DNA of 64,000 nucleotides from Zoogloea sp041904905. GTDB lineage: Bacteria; Pseudomonadota; Gammaproteobacteria; Burkholderiales; Rhodocyclaceae. The stretch is taken from positions 21,884 to 85,883 of the forward strand of contig NZ_JAYRMI010000009.1 in assembly GCF_041904905.1 (NCBI RefSeq), read 5' to 3'. Position numbers and translations under genes: made by a program. Position 1 is the first letter of the stretch; every line of letters starts with the position of its first letter. Of this stretch, positions 1 through 6,921 are shown in pieces. The notes beneath the pieces are model-generated. The model was not told the DNA's origin, ran no database searches, and saw nothing but the letters and a program-made list of their open reading frames with translations.

Positions 1-314
1 AACGGATATAAGCCAGTAGGAATGTCGGCGGAAGTCACTTCCACCCCATTTGCCAAGTTAGAAATTAATACAGGATGAATTACTCCATTCGACTGCGTAT
101 CCAACAACAATCCATCTTCAAAGCGCAGTCCTAGAGAAATAAATGGAAATAGTCCAATGGGCAATGGCCACATTCTCACCCGTCCGGATCGCAAACCACG
201 GGTGACCACCCTCAAGAGCCAACTTCCATCCGCGCCCTGCTCCAAACCAACAAGCCAATGAATTTCAAGCGGCTCGTCCACTTCGCGGAAGGCACTGACT
301 GTCAGATGCCTCAT
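1..314 (-). CDS. TnsE-like protein, N-terminal part (runs off window)
   Basis: This open frame on the minus strand starts with an ATG that overlaps the tnsD stop codon (ATGA at 311-314) and stays open for about 104 codons to the window edge. The start reads MRHLTVSAFREVDEPLEIHW. The visible stretch has two tryptophan-centred beta-like segments followed by a WPLPIGLFPF motif. That layout resembles the N-terminus of Tn7 TnsE, where two similar strands precede a hydrophobic LP-rich segment. The position, directly after tnsD and translationally coupled to it, is where Tn7 keeps tnsE. TnsE directs Tn7 into conjugating plasmids and discontinuous replication forks. The similarity is weak by eye and the C-terminal part is missing, so an unrelated accessory gene remains possible. 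Confidence 0.45.
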   Translation of the reverse strand, partial: MRHLTVSAFREVDEPLEIHWLVGLEQGADGSWLLRVVTRGLRSGRVRMWPLPIGLFPFISLGLRFEDGLLLDTQSNGVIHPVLISNLANGVEVTSADIPTGLYP

Positions 315-2131
315 AACAGAGGCGCTCCTGGCAAAACGGCGAGCTCAAGGGCTGCCTCGACCTCCATCGTCACTTGCCGCGACAAACCAGCTTTGCGCTG
401 TATCCGCCACACAGCTAAGGATTGACCGGCATTTGCAAGCTCATGGGCAGCCCAAGCAACGCGGCGGCTCTGGAAGCTCGCGGTCGTATCTCGTAAGCGA
501 CTGAGCAAGGCCGCTGTGTTGGGAAGACGACGAAGATGGCTCGAAAGCCAAGTAGGATCTGCAGTCCTACGGCAAATTTCCGCCAAAGTTACTTTGCGAG
601 GAGGGAGTTCGTGACGGATTTTTTCGGCCAGATCTGTGACACGCTGCATCCATTCAAGGTCAAGACTCGCCCAAGGGCTGACGACTCGAACTCGGCGGGA
701 GACTTTTGCCGCGGGCTGATTTGTCACCAGCCATTCTTTGTCATGGCGATACAGCCACATGAACAGCGCCGGCTCTAACTCGGACAAAGCTTTGCGACCC
801 AAATTGGGGTGGTTCTGCTGCAGATCCAGCCACGCCTTGCGGTACCCTCCCGAATCACAGACCACGGGAATCGATACATTTGCCGGGGCCCAAATCGCAT
901 TCAGATTCAGTTTTGCGGCACGTAGCCGGACCGTACGAGGGTCCACATGCAGCCGCCGTGCCGCCTGACGAATACCGATTCGATCATCAACTAATTGTCG
1001 AATCAGCCGATCGAACTCGGCCCCAAAACGCAAAGGGCGGGGACGGCTTAGGGTGCCAGACGAATTATCAACATTACGAGCATAGGCGTAACCACAAGCG
1101 CATTCGAACACGCCCACGATGCGGCCACGATTGCGGTGGGTAACCACCCGCTCGACTAGAAGTTCGCCCTGATGACCGCTCAACGGGTTGAGACAGGGCC
1201 AGGGGCCAACTCCAAAGGGTTCGTCACTCGCCAAACCCTTTAAGAATTCCTGCAGTAATATGTTCAGCAAGGGATGTAGTGCCCGGCTAGGCCGCTGTGT
1301 GAGCACGACAAGCCAACTCATGTCAGCCAACCCAACATCGGCGAGTAACGGCTGCAAAGCCACACCAAAATGGTCCCGAAACCTCTCTTCCAGCTCATTC
1401 TGTTTAACCCTGCCGGAGGATGACGAAAGACCAGCCCTGATCAAGCCGCTCCGATACCAGGCTGCCCATTTCTCACGATTTCGCGCTTGCGGCATGAACT
1501 CCAGCGCTTGCCGGCAAGCTCGTGCTACCGAAAGCAAGGTCTCATCGTTCTCCAAGGACGTCGGTGTGACCTCCCTGCCACAGTCACAATTCGCGCTGGT
1601 TGCCGCAATGAAGGCATGACGATTTCCAAGTGCAGAAGGGATAGCACTCGACCTCAAGATGACGCCGTGATCCGGGCACAGCAGCACCCCCGGCAACTGA
1701 TGCGTCCGTCGCCAATAAGGCTCACCATGCGTGCGCTCCATCTCAAGGACGCATTCTGGGCAGAATCGCAATTGCCTGACACGAGACGCTGCCGTGGCAA
1801 GGCCCAGAAGCAGATGTAGCCCAGCAAGGGAGCCACCAATCAAAGCACGCAGCACCCGTTTCCGGACATCCGCCGGCTGAAATGCCAGATAGTACGGAAA
1901 CAGCGTGTAGTCCACAGCCAGTCGCTCGGGACTCATTCCCCATCTAGGAGGTAGATGTGTGGATAAGAGACCAAGACTCCCCTGTAGATCCAGCCTTGCG
2001 ATCACCCCGCGGCAACCAAATAGATCATCCAGCGTCTGCTTGGGGCTGCTCGAACCAACATGTCGATGGTATCTTGCCAGAAGACTGTAGAGCAACTCGT
2101 CGCGATAGGGCTCAGGGAAATAGACAAGCAT
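311..2131 (-). CDS. tnsD: TnsD/TniQ family target-site selector (attTn7 recognition)
   Basis: TnsD binds the 3' end of glmS and recruits TnsC to direct insertion into attTn7. The N-terminus (FPEPYRDELLYSLLARYH, then SPKQTLDDLFG) follows Tn7 TnsD closely. A TniQ zinc site is visible as FCPEC followed by LLCPDHG at about residues 124-157. A helix-turn-helix-like segment (IRQAARRLHVDPRTVRLRA) lies near residue 390. At 606 residues it is roughly 100 longer than Tn7 TnsD. I chose ATG 2131 because GAGGA, overlapping the tnsC stop, lies 9 nt before it. A TTG at 2140 is also in frame but has no good ribosome-binding site. Match to its own insertion site at glmS supports the assignment. Confidence 0.92.
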   Translation of the reverse strand: MLVYFPEPYRDELLYSLLARYHRHVGSSSPKQTLDDLFGCRGVIARLDLQGSLGLLSTHLPPRWGMSPERLAVDYTLFPYYLAFQPADVRKRVLRALIGGSLAGLHLLLGLATAASRVRQLRFCPECVLEMERTHGEPYWRRTHQLPGVLLCPDHGVILRSSAIPSALGNRHAFIAATSANCDCGREVTPTSLENDETLLSVARACRQALEFMPQARNREKWAAWYRSGLIRAGLSSSSGRVKQNELEERFRDHFGVALQPLLADVGLADMSWLVVLTQRPSRALHPLLNILLQEFLKGLASDEPFGVGPWPCLNPLSGHQGELLVERVVTHRNRGRIVGVFECACGYAYARNVDNSSGTLSRPRPLRFGAEFDRLIRQLVDDRIGIRQAARRLHVDPRTVRLRAAKLNLNAIWAPANVSIPVVCDSGGYRKAWLDLQQNHPNLGRKALSELEPALFMWLYRHDKEWLVTNQPAAKVSRRVRVVSPWASLDLEWMQRVTDLAEKIRHELPPRKVTLAEICRRTADPTWLSSHLRRLPNTAALLSRLRDTTASFQSRRVAWAAHELANAGQSLAVWRIQRKAGLSRQVTMEVEAALELAVLPGAPLL

Positions 2132-2143
2132 GCAGAGCAATCC

Positions 2144-3775
2144 TCACGCAGCTTCAGGCAGAGCCCCGACGGCACCCGATGCCTTCAGGGCATCGTATGC
2201 CGTCAGACCTTGCGGCTTGCCTTCGCTGACAATTCTCCTCAAATCACCAAGAGGCCACTCGGCCTGCTCCGCCTTCTGAATCTTCTTTGTTCGCCTTGGC
2301 TTAGGTGTTTCTACCGGGGCCTTCAGCTTTCCACCGATGACTGCGACTAGCTGTAGCGCATCCAACGTGGGATCTGCCGCTAGGGCGTCGCGGAGCATCA
2401 CTTCGACAACGTCAGGTGCCAAACCCAATGCGCCCATTGCCGCACGAACCGATCCAAGTACGTCGCTAGTCCCTTGCGCACCGTTTTGCACATCTGTTGC
2501 CGGCAAGGCTGGAGGAGCCTCCTTACTAAGGTCATTATTCGTGACCGCATCGCCAAAAATTTGAATCACATGCTCTCGGAAAGGCAACAGATCATCAAAT
2601 GCGCTAAGCGCTGCGGTGTCGTTCCTCCTACACGCATCGATCATGGGTTCGATCAGCTTAAAGTCATCCTTAACGACTTGCCGAAGCAGTGAAGGGGTCA
2701 AGGTCTCAGAGAGATTACGGACCTTCCGCAATCTGATAGCCTTCATCTGCGACAACATGAATAACTTGACGACCACATCAATGATCCCTTGGGACGCAAC
2801 GTAGAGCTCGTCGCGTAAGTCCTGATCTAGCGGCGTAAATTCACGCGTCCACTGATACCTCCATAACCGGTCGACGAAATGCTGCCATGTCTCATTGTTC
2901 GGCATCCGCTCCCAGATCATGGAGCCGATTCCGCTTGCCCGCCTCGCCTGTCGAAACTTTCCCTGAAGCAGGCTGACGGCATTATTTGTTCCAATAGCGA
3001 TCACTGGCACACTAATAGTGTTGACCAAGGTAACGAGAAAATTCAGGATGTCCTCAGCATCCATTCCATGCGTGCGCAGCAGATGCTGAATCTCGTCGAC
3101 AACCAGAACCCCCAGAGCATGGATGCTTGCGAGGTGCGCCATGCGCTGCATGGCCAGGCCGACAGTGCGAGTGGAAGATCCGTATTTGTCCAGATAGTTC
3201 GTGCCCAGCACACGATCAAGTTCGGCGAAGAAATTTATGCACAACTGAATGGGACCACCCTTTTGAGGGCACTCCACCTTCAGCCAAGTTAGTTGGTGCA
3301 AACTGAAAGGTTTATCGTGGTAAATAACTTGCGGATACTGGGCTAGCGTGCGCTCAATGGCTGTCGACTTACCGATCCCTGAGTCTCCAAGTAACGCAAA
3401 ACTGGCAGCACTATTGGGCACAGCGAATCGCCGCGTTGCTAGGTTACCTGTCTCCATGCGCGCAACGCTGTTTTGCAAGTGGCGCTGGTAGTCTCCCTGC
3501 GCAGGATTCCGACCGATGTACCCTTGCCGCAGAAGCATGCCAAATCGACTGGCGAGGGTCAGGTGCTGCTCAAGGGGATCAAAATATCGGAACAACCGCA
3601 TGATGCAATGCGGCCGCACATGATCGGGAAACTGCCGCTCCTTGGGGTCGAAGAGTGGCTGCAACAGCAATCGATCGTAGGTTTCCTTCGTCGACCACAA
3701 CGGCGGCAGTGCCGTGATGAATGGATTGTCCTGATACTCCGGCAATACAGCTAGCTGCGCGTCACTATTGGTCAT
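2144..3775 (-). CDS. tnsC: TnsC, AAA+ ATPase transposition regulator
   Basis: TnsC is the ATP-dependent regulator that links the target selectors (TnsD or TnsE) to the TnsAB transposase and mediates target immunity. The 543-residue length is close to Tn7 TnsC (555). A Walker A motif GDSGIGKST is at residues 130-138, Walker B VLVVDEIQ at 223-230, and a sensor-1-like AIGTNNA near 260. The C-terminal tail beyond about residue 450 is charged and Ala/Pro-rich, the region that contacts TnsA and TnsB in Tn7. Its ATG lies inside the end of tnsB (11-bp overlap), so translation is probably coupled. Confidence 0.95.
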   Translation of the reverse strand: MTNSDAQLAVLPEYQDNPFITALPPLWSTKETYDRLLLQPLFDPKERQFPDHVRPHCIMRLFRYFDPLEQHLTLASRFGMLLRQGYIGRNPAQGDYQRHLQNSVARMETGNLATRRFAVPNSAASFALLGDSGIGKSTAIERTLAQYPQVIYHDKPFSLHQLTWLKVECPQKGGPIQLCINFFAELDRVLGTNYLDKYGSSTRTVGLAMQRMAHLASIHALGVLVVDEIQHLLRTHGMDAEDILNFLVTLVNTISVPVIAIGTNNAVSLLQGKFRQARRASGIGSMIWERMPNNETWQHFVDRLWRYQWTREFTPLDQDLRDELYVASQGIIDVVVKLFMLSQMKAIRLRKVRNLSETLTPSLLRQVVKDDFKLIEPMIDACRRNDTAALSAFDDLLPFREHVIQIFGDAVTNNDLSKEAPPALPATDVQNGAQGTSDVLGSVRAAMGALGLAPDVVEVMLRDALAADPTLDALQLVAVIGGKLKAPVETPKPRRTKKIQKAEQAEWPLGDLRRIVSEGKPQGLTAYDALKASGAVGALPEAA

Positions 3776-5909
3776 CGTCTAGGCTCCCCAATATCTCGGT
3801 AATGCTAGGTTCAGAATAGTCGGACTTCGGCCACAGAGGAATAACATCCGCAACCTTCGGCGGCGGCGTGCGATCACCTAGACGGAATACCTCAGTCTGC
3901 CGATTCGCCAACTTTTCTTCCGCCCGGTTGGAACGGATATCTTTCGTTCTGGCACGGTCACTGGCCGTCGCTAAAGGCTGCGTAGCAATTGCTTCGCTGA
4001 CGGTGCTTTCAATCTTCGCGGCAAGATCAGCCTGCTTGAATTGCTGATTTGGGGCACGGTCGGCGGCTTGATCCTTCTCGAAGAATCGCCTCTGCCCGAT
4101 CTCCCAGGATGACATGCCTCGGTCTACCCGACTCCGCTCCGTCATGGCACACACAATAAACCCTTGCTCTGAGTCCGGGGCATGAAGATAGATATCGTCT
4201 AGGCAGCGCGGATCATAACTGATTAACACACGCCAACGCCCACGTTGCCTGGCTTGGTCAAACCAACGCTGCTCGACCGCCTCGGCGCAAGTGTAGAAGC
4301 ATCCGTCGAAATAAATCCCGTGGCCAGTGACGCTCGCAGAACCTACCGGAAGCAAACTAAAACGGACGCGATCTTCAGGATAAGAGCGCAATTGGCCGCT
4401 TTTTTGAGCAACACCCCAGTTCCATAACTCGATGGGGACGGCCGGGACATCATCGGCCGCCATGCCAGGTCCCTTATCATAGCCTTTGATCTCATGATGA
4501 TTGTTGTAATGAAGAACGCAGTCGATGACGATGCGCGTAAACTGGTGGAGATCCAATACGGCATCAAGACGGTAGTCCTTCCCGCCCCGCTCTCGGAAAT
4601 CGCATTGGATATAGCCGGGGACATAAGGCTTGAATTTGGCCGGCAAAAGGCGGAACCGTTGCTCGACGATTCCTTTCCAATCTGCACGATAGGGAGCGGT
4701 GTTTTCGATACTGACACGGTAGTTATTCGCCAACGTCTCAATGTAACGCCCCTCAATCTCCCCACGGTCACCCAACAGCGCGGCTGGCAGGTGATGGCAG
4801 GGCCAATCCTCCAGTTCGATCTCCCGCCCAAACTGCCGACAATAGTTGACCTTGTCTGCAGCAGTGTTAGCCAATGCCATCATCGCGCCCACCCAAGAGG
4901 GGCCTTCCAGCCCGACATAGATTCCAACGATCATCCGGCTGAAGACATCGATGACGATGTAAAGGACAGGGCGCCCGATGATACGGTCCCGCTTCAGGCG
5001 GGATACTAGATATACATCGGCTAAGGTTGCGTCGATCTGATATCTGGCTCCCGGCCCCCATGTCTCCACTGCAGAGGTGGAAAGCAGACCGCGCATATCT
5101 TTATCGTAGGACCTGGGCCCAACCCGGCGCCGCTTGACGTCCATGATGTCCTGATCTCTCCCAAACCAATAGCGAAATTGGGTATCCGTAGGCAAACCAT
5201 CTTGAGCGTAGGCGTCTTGGGGGACGTGAATGACATCGTTTGACTCGGGATCGATTCGCTTTTCACAGAAAAACGTCCGAATCATTTCGTCATACGCACC
5301 CTTCAGCGTAAACTTACTGCCGACTTGCGCGTAGTACCTGTCAACGGCAACCCGGAAAACCCTTCGGATATCGGGCGTGACATTGATGCCCTTCTGACCA
5401 CCATAGAGGCGCGGCCGTCCGCGCTTCTTACCAGTGCTGTGGCGCTCCTTGCCCCGCCCTCCGGAATTCGCGTAGTCAGGCAGCAAGGCGTTCGGCGTTT
5501 GGCCCCGCTGCCAATAACGACGAAGATAGCGGTATACCGTGTTGAGTGTGATCTTGTGCTCGGCTATCGCGGCCTTTAAGATTTTACCTCGCTCATCCCT
5601 TTTGTATATTTCAGGTTCTTTATCAACAAGATTCTTGATAATGGACCAAGCGTCGTCCCGAATGGTCTTGTGGCTCGGAGGGATGGAAGCTTCGATCGCG
5701 AGCACGAGATAAGGATCGGGATTCAACAGACGTGCCCGCTTCTCTCGCACATCCTCGATTAGCCCGTCCAGCCGCACGATGATGGGTAGCGCCTTTTCCT
5801 CACACACGTCGATGATCGCTGCACCTGCGCTGTCGGGACTAAACCAGAGGACTCTAACGGTACGCCCTTCGCCCTCTTCGTAGTGCAACAAATCGTTCCT
5901 GAGCAGCAT
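3765..5909 (-). CDS. tnsB: TnsB, DDE transposase subunit
   Basis: TnsB binds the element ends and performs 3'-end cleavage and strand transfer. The protein is 714 residues, close to Tn7 TnsB (702). The RNase H-fold triad is visible as D293 (QIDATLAD), D381 (LLGDRGE) and E416 (DWKGIVEQRF), with the usual 35-residue spacing between the last two. N-terminal helix-turn-helix regions precede it (around 105-135 and 200-260), and a basic KKRGRPR stretch is near 161. The ATG is 1 nt after the tnsA stop and has a strong purine-rich RBS (GGAGGG) inside the tnsA 3' end. Nothing in the sequence suggests inactivation. Confidence 0.96.
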   Translation of the reverse strand: MLLRNDLLHYEEGEGRTVRVLWFSPDSAGAAIIDVCEEKALPIIVRLDGLIEDVREKRARLLNPDPYLVLAIEASIPPSHKTIRDDAWSIIKNLVDKEPEIYKRDERGKILKAAIAEHKITLNTVYRYLRRYWQRGQTPNALLPDYANSGGRGKERHSTGKKRGRPRLYGGQKGINVTPDIRRVFRVAVDRYYAQVGSKFTLKGAYDEMIRTFFCEKRIDPESNDVIHVPQDAYAQDGLPTDTQFRYWFGRDQDIMDVKRRRVGPRSYDKDMRGLLSTSAVETWGPGARYQIDATLADVYLVSRLKRDRIIGRPVLYIVIDVFSRMIVGIYVGLEGPSWVGAMMALANTAADKVNYCRQFGREIELEDWPCHHLPAALLGDRGEIEGRYIETLANNYRVSIENTAPYRADWKGIVEQRFRLLPAKFKPYVPGYIQCDFRERGGKDYRLDAVLDLHQFTRIVIDCVLHYNNHHEIKGYDKGPGMAADDVPAVPIELWNWGVAQKSGQLRSYPEDRVRFSLLPVGSASVTGHGIYFDGCFYTCAEAVEQRWFDQARQRGRWRVLISYDPRCLDDIYLHAPDSEQGFIVCAMTERSRVDRGMSSWEIGQRRFFEKDQAADRAPNQQFKQADLAAKIESTVSEAIATQPLATASDRARTKDIRSNRAEEKLANRQTEVFRLGDRTPPPKVADVIPLWPKSDYSEPSITEILGSLDDDQ

Positions 5910-5910
5910 T

Positions 5911-6747
5911 TCACGCCCTCCGCCTTACTTCGCCACCGCCTTTGCGCGTTAGCGCCTGGGCAAGGACCGCCGAGGTATCGAACGGACGATCCATGTCGAT
6001 CAGCAGTATCTTGGTTGCGATCAAGTGACGGATCACGGTAAGCCCCTCCCCAGAACCAAACCCCTGGGTGCTCTCCAGCCAACGGAGAAACTGTTTGATC
6101 GTCATCTCGGCACATGTCTCCATGCAGCCAAGCAGAGCGCGGCACCGATCCTGCCAGAACCCCGGGTAAGGTACCTCTAGCCCTTCAAGGGTATGCATCT
6201 CATGAACCCAGCGGATATTGCCAACACGATCTTTGTTCATGTCCCGCTCGGTAACGATGATCCAATCAGCTTCACCTTGCCAATACCGGCGGTCGATTTC
6301 CAACTTCTCGATCGTCCGAGCATCGTCGAGGTCATCACTTTTCTTAACCGGGATAGCCAGCGTTCTCCGTCCTTGAGCGGTCTGGATATCGACCAAGAAG
6401 TCAGTGGTCATCACGATGTCCACTTTGGTCTTAACGTCAGACGGATGGGCAACCCCCATCTCGGATGCGATCTGCCGCGTTTTCTCGCGATCGAGGGGAA
6501 ATTGCTCCCGAATGTCCAGGACGTGATCTTCCCAGTCGAGTAGGTAGAAGAGTGCCGTTTCGATGTCGGAGAGAAGATGGTGCAGCCTGCCAGTTTTCCA
6601 GCCTGTGGGCCGTGCTGTTCGGCCCTGTGACGGAACATCCTGGATAGTTAGCCAGGGCTTGTAGCTCCCGCCCGCACCTTGGCCCCGCCCTTCCTTCAGG
6701 AATCGCGCAAGCGTGGCTTCATCGAAGCTATAGCGGCGCTTGGCCAT
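5911..6747 (-). CDS. tnsA: TnsA, endonuclease subunit of heteromeric transposase
   Basis: TnsA makes the 5'-end cuts that let Tn7 move by cut-and-paste rather than replicatively. The N-terminus (KEGRGQG, then PWLTIQDVPS, then KTGRLHHLLSD) matches Tn7 TnsA residue for residue in many places, which fixes the ATG at 6747. Restriction-fold residues are E63 (SDIETALF), D116 (TTDFLVD) and K135 (AIPVKK). Tn7 TnsA has Gln two residues before this Lys (I-Q-V-K); here it is Pro (I-P-V-K). The protein is 278 residues against 273 in Tn7. The start codon directly follows the T-run of a leader hairpin, and the only Shine-Dalgarno-like sequence (GGGGG, 7 nt upstream) is inside the hairpin stem. Confidence 0.95.
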   Translation of the reverse strand: MAKRRYSFDEATLARFLKEGRGQGAGGSYKPWLTIQDVPSQGRTARPTGWKTGRLHHLLSDIETALFYLLDWEDHVLDIREQFPLDREKTRQIASEMGVAHPSDVKTKVDIVMTTDFLVDIQTAQGRRTLAIPVKKSDDLDDARTIEKLEIDRRYWQGEADWIIVTERDMNKDRVGNIRWVHEMHTLEGLEVPYPGFWQDRCRALLGCMETCAEMTIKQFLRWLESTQGFGSGEGLTVIRHLIATKILLIDMDRPFDTSAVLAQALTRKGGGEVRRRA

Positions 6748-6748
6748 G

Positions 6749-6795
6749 AAAAAGCCCCCAGTAACTAGATGGCTTCATCTTAGTCACTGGGGGCT
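6749..6795 (-). promoter_or_regulatory. tnsA leader hairpin: RBS-sequestering element and/or intrinsic terminator
   Basis: Arms 6753-6767 and 6781-6795 are complementary over 15 positions, and the loop adds a further 4-bp GATG/CATC stem closed by GCTT. In RNA made toward tnsA every position of the 15-bp arm pairs (one as G-U). In opposite-strand RNA that position is an A-C mismatch, so the structure favours the tns sense transcript. The 3' arm contains GGGGG and is followed by CTTTTTC and then the tnsA ATG. It can therefore work as a terminator against glmS read-through, as a block on tnsA translation, or both. The sequence does not decide which. Confidence 0.8.
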
Positions 6796-6800
6796 AAATT

Positions 6801-6862
6801 ACAACTTTATTATTTACATCACATCTTTATTGTCTAGTTCACATCTTTATTATTTTCTAACA
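6801..6862 (-). repeat. Three TnsB-binding-site repeats at the transposon terminus
   Basis: The plus-strand cores ACATCTTTATTATTT (6841-6855), ACATCTTTATTGTCT (6821-6835) and ACAACTTTATTATTT (6801-6815) recur at an exact 20-bp pitch and end at the ACA terminus. Read from the end they resemble the GACAAAATAG-type TnsB sites of Tn7. The tight abutting arrangement is the Tn7 right-end style. Confidence 0.85.
6809..6836 (-). promoter_or_regulatory. Candidate tns operon promoter inside the transposon end
   Basis: On the minus strand, TAGACA (6836-6831) is 16 nt from AATAAT (6814-6809), each 5 of 6 against the sigma-70 consensus. Initiation would fall near 6800, so the leader would consist almost entirely of the hairpin at 6753-6795. 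Both boxes lie in TnsB-type repeats, which suggests TnsB represses its own operon. Confidence 0.5.
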
Positions 6863-6867
6863 GCGTC
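6863..6867. other. Putative 5-bp target duplication copy (GCGTC)
   Basis: These are the first five chromosomal bases next to the element terminus. Tn7-family insertion duplicates 5 bp, so a second GCGTC is expected at the far end, outside the window. Confidence 0.5.
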
Positions 6868-6921
6868 GGCCGCAGGCCGGCCCGGTCATTCCACGGTCAC
6901 CGATTTGGCGAGGTTGCGCGG
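6868..6921. other. attTn7 TnsD-recognition region (glmS 3' end)
   Basis: This stretch covers the last glmS codons (PRNLAKSVTVE) and the sequence between the stop and the insertion point. TnsD of Tn7 recognises these conserved codons. The 3-nt-loop stem CGGCC/GGCCG near 6867-6880 looks like the upstream arm of the original glmS terminator, whose T-run would have been displaced by the insertion. Confidence 0.7.

Larger units (their letters stand above)
1..6862 (-). mobile_element. Tn7-like transposon, glmS-proximal (right) end, partial
   Basis: The element carries tnsA, tnsB, tnsC and tnsD in canonical Tn7 order, all reading away from glmS. Its terminus on the minus strand begins TGTTAG at 6862, which fits the TGT/ACA termini of the Tn7 family. 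The end lies 23 bp past the glmS stop codon, where TnsD-directed insertion places Tn7. Base composition is visibly less GC-rich than the neighbouring chromosome. The left end and any cargo lie before position 1. No CRISPR-Cas genes or arrays are visible in the included part. Confidence 0.95.

Noticed and set aside
1..6862. A CRISPR-associated transposon (CAST)
   Set aside because: The element has a long glmS-type TnsD and sits at attTn7. No cas genes or repeats are visible, though cargo beyond position 1 cannot be excluded.
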